Of a DNA stretch of 13,503 nt, positions 1-7,838 are shown one piece after another. This stretch comes from DUAG01 sp046756865 (GTDB taxonomy: Bacteria; Nitrospirota; Nitrospiria; SBBL01; JAADHI01). The notes beneath the pieces were generated by a model that searched no databases, was not told the origin of the DNA, and saw only the letters and a list, made by a program, of their open reading frames with translations. The DNA lies in NCBI GenBank assembly GCA_046756865.1, contig JBHHXE010000050.1, positions 1 through 13,503 of the forward strand, given 5' to 3'. A program made the position numbers and the translations under genes. Positions within the stretch are counted from its first letter, which is position 1. Each line of letters starts with the position of its first letter.

Positions 1-5
1 AAACC

Positions 6-47
6 GGACATTTCTACTTTGGTCACATTAGGACATTTCTATTTTGG
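6..47. repeat. Two near-identical 17-base direct repeats, probable insertion-sequence end
   Basis: Bases 6-22 and 31-47 read GGACATTTCTAYTTTGG and differ at one position (C or T), with a period of 25. Several copies of such a motif near a boundary are typical of the ends of some transposable elements; the IS21 family is known for multiple terminal repeats. The element itself would lie to the left, outside the window. The sequence ending near TTTACA (about base 54) might be the element's tip, but no target duplication can be checked. The family assignment is a guess from pattern; the repeat itself is directly visible. Confidence 0.5.
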
Positions 48-70
48 CTTTACAGAGCAGCAATTCATCC

Positions 71-99
71 TTGCCAATCAATCAACGAATCTATAAAAT
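71..99 (+). promoter_or_regulatory. Candidate sigma70-type promoter for the MoxR/Bat operon
   Basis: TTGCCA (71-76) and TAAAAT (94-99) are each one base from the -35 and -10 consensus and are 17 bases apart. They lie upstream of the first gene of the operon and downstream of the possible insertion-sequence end. Transcription would start near base 106, giving a leader of about 35 bases. An overlapping TATAAA at 92-97 has a less favourable 15-base spacing. The region is AT-rich, so a chance match is possible. Confidence 0.4.
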
Positions 100-140
100 G
101 AAGGGTTAGACTTAATTTTAACCATAATTAAAGAGGGATC

Positions 141-1106
141 ATGGCCCATCAGGACACAATTCAGCAACTACACCAACATCTCAGTAAGCAGATCATCGGT
201 CAACCCATTCTTGTCAATCGGCTTCTCATTGCACTCCTGGCAGATGGACACCTTCTGGTTGAGGGGGCGCCTGGACTGGCCAAGACCCGGGCAATAAAAG
301 TTCTCGGTGAAGGGATCGAGGGTGATTTCCATCGGATTCAGTTTACGCCCGACCTCTTGCCTGCAGATTTAACCGGAACTGAAATCTTCCGGCCACAGGA
401 CGGTTCCTTCAAGTTTCAGCGAGGACCGCTCTTTCACAACCTGATTCTCGCGGATGAGATCAACCGTGCCCCGGCCAAGGTGCAGTCTGCCCTCCTTGAA
501 GCAATGGCCGAACGTCAGATCACGGTCGGGTCCGTCACTTACCGGTTGCCGGACCTCTTCCTGGTAATGGCCACCCAAAACCCGATTGAGCAGGAAGGCA
601 CCTACCCACTACCGGAGGCCCAGCTCGACCGCTTTCTGATGCACGTACGTATCGACTACCCCAATGAAGAAGCGGAACAGGCTATACTTCGACTGGCCCG
701 AGGCGAGGCGCAACAATCCAGCGCTGAAGGTGAGGGCTTGTCCCCCTTGCCTCAGGATGTCATTTTCGGAGCTCGTAATGAGATCCTTGAGCTCCATATG
801 GCTAAAAATATCGAAGAATACCTGCTCCAAATCGTCCTAGCAACCCGCAACCCGGTGATTTATGACACAGCATTGGCAAAATGGGCACAATATGGAGCCA
901 GTCCCCGCGCCACAATCGCCCTCGACCGTTGTGCCCGTGCCCATGCCTGGCTGGAAGGGCGCGATTATGTCGCCCCGGAGGACATCCAGTCGATCGCCTT
1001 TGATGTGCTTCGGCATCGCGTTCTCTTAAGCTACGAAGCAGAGGCAGACGGTATCACGCCGGATCGATTTGTGAAAGAACTTATTTCACGGATTGCAGTT
1101 CCATAA
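141..1106 (+). CDS. MoxR-family AAA+ ATPase
   Basis: This is a 321-residue AAA+ ATPase of the MoxR type, the usual first gene of Bat/VWA operons. Visible motifs are Walker A GAPGLAKT at residues 42-49, Walker B with LILADEIN at 101-108, sensor 1 ATQNP at 144-148, and QLDRF at 161-165 with a likely arginine finger. The C-terminal third is the helical lid domain. Length and motif order are those of the complete family. The ATG follows AGAGGG with a short three-base gap. MoxR proteins are cytoplasmic ATPases thought to act as chaperones on VWA-domain partners, which here are encoded directly downstream. The family is certain; the substrate is unknown. Confidence 0.95.
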   Translation: MAHQDTIQQLHQHLSKQIIGQPILVNRLLIALLADGHLLVEGAPGLAKTRAIKVLGEGIEGDFHRIQFTPDLLPADLTGTEIFRPQDGSFKFQRGPLFHNLILADEINRAPAKVQSALLEAMAERQITVGSVTYRLPDLFLVMATQNPIEQEGTYPLPEAQLDRFLMHVRIDYPNEEAEQAILRLARGEAQQSSAEGEGLSPLPQDVIFGARNEILELHMAKNIEEYLLQIVLATRNPVIYDTALAKWAQYGASPRATIALDRCARAHAWLEGRDYVAPEDIQSIAFDVLRHRVLLSYEAEADGITPDRFVKELISRIAVP

Positions 1107-1120
1107 GCCCCGGTATAGCC

Positions 1121-2131
1121 ATGCCATTCAGTTTGAAACAGTTTAGAAAAAAACAGAAAGAAACCCCTTCTTCATCGAACCTTGATGTGTCCGGACAAGT
1201 CGATAGTCCCGTTCATGTTACCAAGGCAGGCTTGATATCTCTCCATCGGGAGGCGGAGCATCTCTCTTTAAAGGCGGGTAAAATTCGTTCCGTACAGGGA
1301 GGGCATTATCTCTCTCCTTTTAAAGGGCTGGGGATGGCCTTCGATGAAGTTCGTCCCTACCAATCTGGAGATGATCTCCGGACGATCGATTGGCGTGTCA
1401 CAGCCCGCACAGGTAAACCGCACACCAAGCTATTCCGTGAAGAGCGGGAGCGCGCCGTTCTGTTCTGGGTTGACTTCCGCGCCCCGATGTTTTTCGGAAC
1501 GCGGGGCATGTTTAAATCAGTTATGGCGGCGCGTGCCGCAGCCTTACTTGCCTGGAGTGCCTTTCATCATGGAGACCGCCTCGGCGGCATGGCCTTTTCT
1601 GAAGACCAGCACGAAGAAGTTCGCCCCCAACGCGGGAAAAAAGGAGTGCTTCATTTTATCCAGAGCCTGGTAGAACACCCTGCCTGGCAGGGATCTCCAT
1701 CAGGAAAGAACATAGACAGAGAAACGGCGGCGCTTTCGGCCCTCATCCGACTCCGACGTGTTACACACCCCGGCAGCCTCGTTTTTTTAATCAGTGACTT
1801 CAGGGAAATGGGAACACAGTTTGAATCTCATCTGGTACAGCTTGCCCGTCATAACGATGTTGTGATGTTGTTTATCCATGATCTTCTCGAGCAAAGCCTG
1901 CCGCCGCCGGGAATCTACCGCGTCAGTGATGGCACAGGTGAAATGACTTTGGACACCGCAAGCCCTTCAGGCCGTCGTGCCTATCAGGCAAAGTTCCATA
2001 AACGACAGTTAGAATTAAAACGGCTCTGCCAGCGCGAGGGGATCTATTTTCTGCCATGCACAACATCAGAGAATCTGAAGCTTATTTTACAAAACGGTCT
2101 GGGACTTCAGCCAGGTAAAGGAGCCGCATGA
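1121..2131 (+). CDS. DUF58 domain protein (MoxR-associated)
   Basis: The product is a 336-residue protein of the DUF58 family, which almost always sits beside moxR. The family signature is seen at residues 76-91: EVRPY, then GDD, then R and IDW. A VWA-like fold is expected after it. The first metal-site motif is DFRAPM at 118-123 instead of DxSxS; an arginine version of this motif occurs in related DUF58 proteins, so metal binding may be absent or altered. There is no signal peptide and no clear membrane segment, so it is probably cytoplasmic. It starts 14 bases after moxR with no obvious ribosome binding site, and its stop overlaps the next gene. It probably links MoxR to the membrane VWA proteins. 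Confidence 0.9.
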   Translation: MPFSLKQFRKKQKETPSSSNLDVSGQVDSPVHVTKAGLISLHREAEHLSLKAGKIRSVQGGHYLSPFKGLGMAFDEVRPYQSGDDLRTIDWRVTARTGKPHTKLFREERERAVLFWVDFRAPMFFGTRGMFKSVMAARAAALLAWSAFHHGDRLGGMAFSEDQHEEVRPQRGKKGVLHFIQSLVEHPAWQGSPSGKNIDRETAALSALIRLRRVTHPGSLVFLISDFREMGTQFESHLVQLARHNDVVMLFIHDLLEQSLPPPGIYRVSDGTGEMTLDTASPSGRRAYQAKFHKRQLELKRLCQREGIYFLPCTTSENLKLILQNGLGLQPGKGAA

Positions 2132-2643
2132 TGGGAGAAGACCCTGCAATGCAGTTGCGTGACATCCACCTCCCCGACCCGGTGTCCTGGTGGCCGCCCG
2201 CGCCAGGCTGGTGGATGCTGCTCGTCATGTCCATACTCTTATTTTTTTCTGTTCGGGGATTCTTGAGGATGAAAAAGGCCCGGCGGGTCCGGGTCGCGGC
2301 CATGAACGAATTGGAATCGTTATCGGTCGTTTTCAATCAGACGCAGGACGCGCACCGTCTGGTCAAAGCCCTTTCAGTCCTTCTGCGGCGCATCTGCCTG
2401 AGCTATTACCCCCGTTTCAATGTTGCCGGACTCACCGGAGAGGCCTGGCTCGCCTTCCTGGATAAACACCCGGAGGGAAAAAAAGCTCATGTCCATTTCA
2501 GTGAGGGCTTCGGACGCACATTGATCACAGCCCCCTACCAGGCCAAAGCGGAGATCGATGGAGAAGGCTTGGTTCAACTCTGCAAGGAATGGATTACAGC
2601 CCTGCCGCCGTTAGAAAATCTACCGCCCGGGAGGATAAAATGA
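2128..2643 (+). CDS. DUF4381 small membrane protein
   Basis: This is a 171-residue protein with the WWPPAPGWW sequence at residues 21-29, followed by one transmembrane helix (about 28-45) and a basic, then helical, cytoplasmic tail. This matches DUF4381 proteins, which lie between DUF58 and VWA genes in Bat operons. The start overlaps the DUF58 stop as ATGA. An AAAGGAG at 2117-2123 is four bases from the ATG at 2128 and seven from a second in-frame ATG at 2131, so the second may be the true start. Its stop overlaps the next start, also as ATGA. It is probably a structural part of the inner-membrane complex; no enzymatic motif is visible. Confidence 0.85.
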   Translation: MMGEDPAMQLRDIHLPDPVSWWPPAPGWWMLLVMSILLFFSVRGFLRMKKARRVRVAAMNELESLSVVFNQTQDAHRLVKALSVLLRRICLSYYPRFNVAGLTGEAWLAFLDKHPEGKKAHVHFSEGFGRTLITAPYQAKAEIDGEGLVQLCKEWITALPPLENLPPGRIK

Positions 2644-3689
2644 TCCACTTTGAATGGCCCTGGCTTTTTCTCTTCATCCCTCTGCCCTGGCTTTTTAGAT
2701 ATTGTTTACCCACGGTCGCCCCTTCTCAAGAAGCCGCGCTTCGCGTGCCTTTTATGGAGTCCTTTAAAGAAGCCCAATCCCATACGGCACAGCTTAAAAC
2801 GGGCCGCCGCGTCTTTTGGTTCGCCTTCCTGGCCTGGCTCTTACTCATCACTGCCGCCGCCCGCCCGCAATGGTGGGGTGAGCCGCTTGCCCTGCCGATC
2901 AGCGGGCGGAACTTGATGTTGGCTGTAGACCTCTCGGGGAGTATGCAGGCAGAAGATTTCGAGCTGAATGGCCAGAGGGTCAACCGTCTATTGGCAACAC
3001 AGGCCGTGGCGAGCGCGTTTGTCGAACGCCGCGTGGGTGATCGTCTCGGCCTGATCCTCTTCGGGAAACAGGCCTATCTGCAGACACCCCTGACCTTTGA
3101 CCGGAAAACGGTAAAAACCCTGCTGCAGGAAGCCGTCATTGGCCTGGCAGGGCAGGAAACCGCCATCGGAGACGCCATTGGTCTTGCTGTAAAACGATTA
3201 AAAAAGAACAAGACTGAAGATCAGGTCCTGATCCTCCTGACGGATGGGGCCAACACCGCGGGAGAAGTGGCGCCGATCAAGGCGGCAACGCTGGCAAAAG
3301 AAGAGGGCTTGAAGATTTATACGATCGGGATCGGCGCAGACGAGATGATGGTCCGTTCTCTTTTTGGAACACGTAAGGTCAATCCCTCAGCCGACCTCGA
3401 CGAGAAAACCTTAAGAGCCATTGCCGACGAGACCGGCGGGCGCTACTTTCGTGCACGGAATACAAAGGAGTTTGAAGAGATCTACCAGTTATTGGATACC
3501 CTGGAACCCATAGAACAGGAAAAACAGGTATTTCGTCCGCGAACCGCGCTTTTCCCCTGGCCTCTGGGTATCGCGCTGTTCATCGCGGCTGTGATATTCA
3601 TGGAGAGAAGTCTCCCGAAGGCACATTTTGAAACGGTATTGAATAGGGCCGGGTTGAGTGCGGAAGCAAGGCCGGAGACAAGAACATGA
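2640..3689 (+). CDS. batA: BatA-like membrane VWA protein
   Basis: The product has 349 residues: a hydrophobic N-terminus (6-24), a transmembrane helix (58-74), a VWA domain (about 92-290) and a C-terminal transmembrane helix (305-320). The metal site (MIDAS) is complete: DLSGS at 97-101, T175 and D202 in TDGANT. This is the BatA layout, with the VWA domain expected on the periplasmic side. The chosen ATG overlaps the previous stop as ATGA and has GGAGG five bases upstream. An in-frame ATG at 2589 would add 17 residues and overlap the previous gene by 55 bases, so it is rejected. BatA probably binds divalent metal and a partner protein in a MoxR-regulated complex. Confidence 0.92.
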   Translation: MIHFEWPWLFLFIPLPWLFRYCLPTVAPSQEAALRVPFMESFKEAQSHTAQLKTGRRVFWFAFLAWLLLITAAARPQWWGEPLALPISGRNLMLAVDLSGSMQAEDFELNGQRVNRLLATQAVASAFVERRVGDRLGLILFGKQAYLQTPLTFDRKTVKTLLQEAVIGLAGQETAIGDAIGLAVKRLKKNKTEDQVLILLTDGANTAGEVAPIKAATLAKEEGLKIYTIGIGADEMMVRSLFGTRKVNPSADLDEKTLRAIADETGGRYFRARNTKEFEEIYQLLDTLEPIEQEKQVFRPRTALFPWPLGIALFIAAVIFMERSLPKAHFETVLNRAGLSAEARPETRT

Positions 3690-5554
3690 TGAATAACTTC
3701 CATTTTCTCCGCCCGGCCTGGTTTATGCTACTCCCCCTCCTCGTATGGCTGTTGTGGTTATATAGTCGTCGCCAGGCGGCCAGCCGGAGTTGGCAGGCGG
3801 CCTGTGATCCTGCACTGCTGCCCCATTTACTCATCGGAGACTCAGAGAGACCGAAGAGCCGGTCTGGTTCGTTCTTCACGGCAATCTGCGGAGGGCTTGT
3901 CCTTGTTGCCTTAGCAGGACCTGCCTGGAAACAATTGGAGCAACCAGTCTTTCGTGATCAATCTGCCCTAGTCCTCGTTCTTGACTTATCCCGGTCGATG
4001 AATGCCACCGACATCACGCCAAGCCGTCTGATCCGCGCCCGCCATAAGGTGATCGATATTCTGAAAAGACGCCGTGAAGGCCAGACCGCCCTTGTGATCT
4101 ACGCAGCGGATGCCTTCGTGGTCAGCCCCTTGACCCAAGATGCGGCAACCATCATCTCTCAGGTCTCGGCACTTGATACAACATTACTTCCCCGGCAAGG
4201 AAGCCGTCTAGACCTGGCACTAAAGAAATCGGCGCAACTTTTAAAACAGTCTGGATCTCCCAAGGGGCAGCTTCTGATGATCACAGACGGACTTGAAAAT
4301 GTTCCAAAAGAAGGTATAACAACGTCACTCGCATTGCTGAAAGAGCAAGGCGTCCGTGTTTCTGTACTTGGTGTAGGAAGCACGGAAGGCGCACCGATCA
4401 AGCTGGCACAGGGCGGTTTTCTGCGAGATAAAAAGGAAGCCATCGTCATTTCCAAGCTGGATGAAAGCGCATTAATCAAAATGTCTAAACAAGGTGGAGG
4501 GAGTTACCATCGCCTGTCCCTTGATGATCGGGATATCCGCCCTTTTTTTGAGGCCCCGACCGCAGGTAAATTTGAAGAACAAGAAGAGCAGGCAACTTTA
4601 AAGGCCGATCGTTGGCGGGAAGAAGGTCCCTGGCTCCTATTACTTCTCCTCCCCTTTGCAGCGCTTGCCTTTCGACGCGGACATCTCGCAAGTCTTGTCT
4701 TCATTTTTGCATCAACCCTGGCATTGACCTTGCTCTCCTTCCCGTATCAAGCTGCCGCCTTTGATTGGCAAGGGCTCTGGTCACGTCAGGACCAACAGGC
4801 GGCACGGGTTTTTTCCCAAGGAGAAGAGGAAGCAGCGGCAAAACTTTTCGTCGATCCGGAGTGGAAAGCGGCCGCACATTACCGCGCAGGGGAATATCAA
4901 AAAAGCATCGAATCCCTTGAAGGAATTCAAACACCGGACGCCCTTTATAACAAGGGAAACGCCCTGGCACAAATGGGCAGACTGCCCGAAGCCGTCCAGT
5001 CCTATGATGAAGCCTTGAAGCTTGACCCCAAACATGAAGACGCCGGATACAACAGAAAAAAGTTACTGGAGAAGATGAACCAGCAAAATCAAAATGAGAA
5101 AAACAAGTCGCAGGGAGATCCGTCAGACAATAAAAAGGAAGATCCCCAAAATCAATCCGGAGAAAACCAGTCCGGCGATGACCAAGCGGGAGAGCAAGCC
5201 CGGGATTCTCAGGAAGGTCAGGACAGCTCAGCCCATAATCAAGGCCATGAAGAAACGCGCAAAGAAGATGAACAAAAAGAGGACAGAGAGGGAAAACCGA
5301 TCGAAGAAGCCGGAAACAAAGATGATTCTGAAAAGGATCGGGAAACAGAGCACGCTGAGCAGCAGGATGAATCAGGGGAGGAAGGAGCTTCGTCCCTCGC
5401 TAAGGAAGAATCAAGTGAAGAGAATGAATCCCAGCAGGCCATTGCGCAGTGGCTGCGCAGAATCCCGGATGATCCCGGCGGTCTCCTGCGTCGCAAATTT
5501 CTATACCAGTCACAACAACAAACAAGAACCGGACCTGAGGATAAGACATGGTAA
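3686..5554 (+). CDS. BatB-BatC fusion: membrane VWA plus TPR protein
   Basis: This 622-residue protein joins two parts that are often separate genes. The BatB part has N-terminal helices (11-26 and about 63-80), a VWA domain with DLSRS at 100-104 and TDG at 200-202, and two more helices (about 316-330 and 335-352). The BatC part has TPR-like repeats (about 392-455), a very polar linker rich in E, D, Q, N, S and K (about 463-585), and a conserved-looking tail with RRIPDDPGG at 591-599. The third metal-site position is S173 rather than T. The start overlaps the batA stop as ATGA, with GGAG eight bases upstream. VWA and TPR parts probably scaffold a periplasmic protein complex. Confidence 0.92.
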   Translation: MMNNFHFLRPAWFMLLPLLVWLLWLYSRRQAASRSWQAACDPALLPHLLIGDSERPKSRSGSFFTAICGGLVLVALAGPAWKQLEQPVFRDQSALVLVLDLSRSMNATDITPSRLIRARHKVIDILKRRREGQTALVIYAADAFVVSPLTQDAATIISQVSALDTTLLPRQGSRLDLALKKSAQLLKQSGSPKGQLLMITDGLENVPKEGITTSLALLKEQGVRVSVLGVGSTEGAPIKLAQGGFLRDKKEAIVISKLDESALIKMSKQGGGSYHRLSLDDRDIRPFFEAPTAGKFEEQEEQATLKADRWREEGPWLLLLLLPFAALAFRRGHLASLVFIFASTLALTLLSFPYQAAAFDWQGLWSRQDQQAARVFSQGEEEAAAKLFVDPEWKAAAHYRAGEYQKSIESLEGIQTPDALYNKGNALAQMGRLPEAVQSYDEALKLDPKHEDAGYNRKKLLEKMNQQNQNEKNKSQGDPSDNKKEDPQNQSGENQSGDDQAGEQARDSQEGQDSSAHNQGHEETRKEDEQKEDREGKPIEEAGNKDDSEKDRETEHAEQQDESGEEGASSLAKEESSEENESQQAIAQWLRRIPDDPGGLLRRKFLYQSQQQTRTGPEDKTW

Positions 5555-7320
5555 GCCATCCGAAAAATACACCTTACAAAACACGACGCTGCAGGGGCAC
5601 AAGATCTACGGCTTTAATTTGTCTCACCCTGGCGCTTTTGTCGCTCTCCGTCCTCTCCACCGGATGGGCAGCGACTATCCATGCGGAGGTAGACCGGAGT
5701 CGAGTCTCTATCAATGAATCTTTCACACTGGTCTATGAGGCCGACGGCACTGTGGACGGGGATCCGGATTTCACGCCAATTACAGCACTTTTTGAGATCC
5801 TGCAAGAAAGACAGGGAAGCACCATGCAGATCATAAATGGACAGCTTTCACAAAGAAGGCAGTGGACCCTGACCCTGATGGGCAAGGAGACAGGTTTTTT
5901 TACAATACCACCGATCTCATTCGGAAAAGACAAAAGTCCAGGGCTTCGGATCGATATTGAAAAAGCGAAAATATCCTCGAAGGGGGCAAGCTCAGAGCCA
6001 ATCTTTATCGAGGTTTCGGTCAATCCGGAAGAAGCCTATATCCAATCCCAGGTTATATATACCGTCCGGCTCTATCGCTCGGTCGTCCTCCTAAGCGGAA
6101 AGCTCTCAGAACCGAGTGTGCATGATGCCGACGTCGTCATTGAAAAAATTGGGAAAGACCGGGAGTTTGAAACGACCCGGGATGGCAAGCGTTACAAAGT
6201 GATTGAAAGCCGTTATGCAATTTTCCCTCAGGAAAGCGGACGTTTGCGTATTGACCCAATCACCTTTGCCGGACAGATTGCGACCCGATCCAGGTCAAGG
6301 TTCAACCCCTTTCCAGGCGGCGGCCCGGTCAAGCGTTTGCGGTCGGAAGCCCTCGACCTAGAGGTCAAACCCGTTCCCCAGGACAAAGTCCGGGGGCGAT
6401 GGCTTCCCGCCCAAAACCTGCGCATCGTAGAGGAATGGCCTGAACGTCAAGACGGCGCGGCCCTGTCAAAGGTCGGAGATCCGGTCACCTGGACCTTAAC
6501 CCTCATCTCAGAGGGCTTGACAGCCGCCCAGTTGCCTGAGATTTCTCCCCGTTTCCCGAAGGGCTTTAAATCCTACCCGGATCAACCCACCTTGAATAAC
6601 GAGACAACGCAGGATGGGCTGATCGGAATCCGCCAGGAAAAAATTGCGCTCATCGCGACTCAGGCCGGTTCGTTTCTCCTTCCGGCCATCGAAATTCCCT
6701 GGTGGAATACCAGGACAGAGCAGGTGGAGACTGCCCGCCTGCCCCAACGAAGAATAGAGGTTGCCCCGGCCGATCCGGGTACGCAGGCCGGTCCTTCACT
6801 TCCCCACCTGAACGAGGCCGACAAAGGGGGGGCACTCACAGAGGAAAAGCCCCGGGAAGGTCCTCCAAGGACTTCAGATTTTTGGTCACTGGTCAGCATG
6901 GTTCTGGCCCTGGGATGGGCGGTCACAGCCATTTTGTGGTGGGGCTCCAGACAAAAGCCTTCAGCGGATCCTGTGCCGGAGCCTCCAAATTCGACCTCGC
7001 CCAAAATCGGACAGATCAAACGACAACTTAAGAAAGCCTGCATGCAGAATGAGGCCCAGGCGGCAAAAGAGGCCCTCTTGTCCTGGGCGCAAACACTCCG
7101 TCCGTCGCAAACCCCCAGTCTGGGTGAACTCGGCAAACAGGTTAGTCAGACACTCACCGAAGAAATCAACCGGCTCAACGGAGCACTCTATGGTCAGACC
7201 CTTTCCCCCTGGCAAGACGGGCCGGGATTATGGGCCGCTTTTGAAGCAGAGCAGTCCGAGAACAAACAAAAGGGTGGACGCAAGGAAGAAGTATTGGCCC
7301 CGATGACCCCACAACCTTGA
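5548..7320 (+). CDS. batD: BatD-like exported membrane-anchored protein
   Basis: The product has 590 residues. A basic stretch and hydrophobic core (about 18-42, ending GWAA) look like a signal peptide. A large beta-rich region (about 45-410) follows, then a transmembrane helix (445-466) and a helical cytoplasmic tail of about 120 residues. This is the BatD plan (oxygen-tolerance family), with most of the protein in the periplasm. It overlaps the previous gene by seven bases and has GAGGA six bases before the ATG. Family resemblance rests on context and architecture plus N-terminal features such as the VDR and FTL pattern near 48-61. BatD probably completes the membrane complex with the upstream VWA proteins. 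Confidence 0.9.
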   Translation: MVSHPKNTPYKTRRCRGTRSTALICLTLALLSLSVLSTGWAATIHAEVDRSRVSINESFTLVYEADGTVDGDPDFTPITALFEILQERQGSTMQIINGQLSQRRQWTLTLMGKETGFFTIPPISFGKDKSPGLRIDIEKAKISSKGASSEPIFIEVSVNPEEAYIQSQVIYTVRLYRSVVLLSGKLSEPSVHDADVVIEKIGKDREFETTRDGKRYKVIESRYAIFPQESGRLRIDPITFAGQIATRSRSRFNPFPGGGPVKRLRSEALDLEVKPVPQDKVRGRWLPAQNLRIVEEWPERQDGAALSKVGDPVTWTLTLISEGLTAAQLPEISPRFPKGFKSYPDQPTLNNETTQDGLIGIRQEKIALIATQAGSFLLPAIEIPWWNTRTEQVETARLPQRRIEVAPADPGTQAGPSLPHLNEADKGGALTEEKPREGPPRTSDFWSLVSMVLALGWAVTAILWWGSRQKPSADPVPEPPNSTSPKIGQIKRQLKKACMQNEAQAAKEALLSWAQTLRPSQTPSLGELGKQVSQTLTEEINRLNGALYGQTLSPWQDGPGLWAAFEAEQSENKQKGGRKEEVLAPMTPQP

Positions 7321-7331
7321 GCAAACATCTC

Positions 7332-7682
7332 ATGAATAAACCCTATTCCACAGATCGGGAAGACCTGGAAAAAGAGGTGGTCATTCACACTTATCGGGCA
7401 AGCGGACCCGGAGGACAGCACCGGAATGTGACCGACTCCGGCGTCCGCATTATACATCGGCCCTCCGGTGTGACGGTAACGGCAACCGAGTCCCGTTCAC
7501 AACATCGGAACAAAGACAAGGCCTATGAGCGATTGACCCAGCGTCTGAAGGCTATGAATCATCGGGCCAAACCCCGCGTCCCCACTCGAAAGTCCCAAAG
7601 CGTGCGTGAAAGAATCCTGAAAGAAAAAGATCTCCTCCAAAAGAAAAAAAGAATGCGCAAACCGCCCGTTCCGGAAGATTAA
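7332..7682 (+). CDS. Stand-alone peptide-chain release-factor-like (GGQ) protein
   Basis: This small basic protein (116 residues from this ATG) carries the peptidyl-tRNA hydrolysis loop GPGGQHRN and the SRSQHRNKDKA motif of class I release factor domain 3. It lacks the codon-reading domain 2 and the N-terminal domain. A lysine/arginine-rich tail makes up its last 40 residues, as in ribosome-rescue hydrolases such as ArfB and C12orf65-like proteins. It probably frees stalled ribosomes. A TTG at 7317 overlaps the batD stop as TTGA and would add five residues, but neither start has a good ribosome binding site; ATG is preferred. Its link to the Bat machine is unknown and may be only co-transcription. 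Confidence 0.85.
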   Translation: MNKPYSTDREDLEKEVVIHTYRASGPGGQHRNVTDSGVRIIHRPSGVTVTATESRSQHRNKDKAYERLTQRLKAMNHRAKPRVPTRKSQSVRERILKEKDLLQKKKRMRKPPVPED

Positions 7683-7698
7683 ACCGGAATCATTTTTT
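7668..7698 (+). terminator. Rho-independent terminator over the stop codon of the GGQ gene
   Basis: TTCCGG (7669-7674) pairs with CCGGAA (7684-7689) around a nine-base loop, with a possible G-T pair extending it, and is followed by T6 at 7693-7698. The TAA stop (7680-7682) lies in the loop. It fits the end of the Bat operon, just before the next promoter. The stem is only six pairs, so its strength is uncertain. Confidence 0.65.
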
Positions 7699-7725
7699 AA
7701 CCAAATACACCACAGAAAAAGACCT

Positions 7726-7737
7726 CCAGTAAACTGG
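7726..7737. promoter_or_regulatory. Small inverted repeat upstream of the amino-acid operon promoter
   Basis: CCAGT and ACTGG flank two A bases, forming a perfect 12-base dyad centred about 40 bases upstream of the -35 box. It could be an operator or activator site, but it is short and no regulator is identified. Confidence 0.25.
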
Positions 7738-7770
7738 CAGATTACCATAAATCCTGGGTTCCCCCTTTAT

Positions 7771-7799
7771 TTGACAACACATTGATTTTTCAATAGAAT
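7771..7799 (+). promoter_or_regulatory. Near-consensus sigma70-type promoter for the alaC-hom-thrC-lysC-cimA operon
   Basis: TTGACA (7771-7776) is a perfect -35 box and TAGAAT (7794-7799) is one base from the -10 consensus, with the ideal 17-base spacing. Transcription would start near 7806, leaving a leader of about 33 bases before the GTG start. That is too short for an attenuator or riboswitch, so control is more likely by a DNA-binding protein or by enzyme feedback. Confidence 0.8.
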
Positions 7800-7838
7800 G
7801 ATCTGATTTCCTTTATTTTTGAAGAGTTGGAGCATATT

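Noticed and set aside
112..131. TTAATT/AATTAA inverted repeat just before the moxR ribosome binding site
   Set aside because: It is only six A-T pairs with an eight-base loop in an AT-rich leader, so a chance occurrence is likely.
5094..5717. A 207-codon open frame in another frame over the end of the BatB-BatC gene and the start of batD
   Set aside because: It arises from the purine-rich coding of the charged linker, which avoids stops in a second frame. Its product is lysine/arginine-rich low complexity and crosses a gene junction; no ribosome binding site supports it.
6660..7136. A 158-codon open frame on the minus strand inside batD
   Set aside because: It lies wholly within a well-supported gene, shows no recognisable motif, and has no promoter or ribosome binding site evidence.
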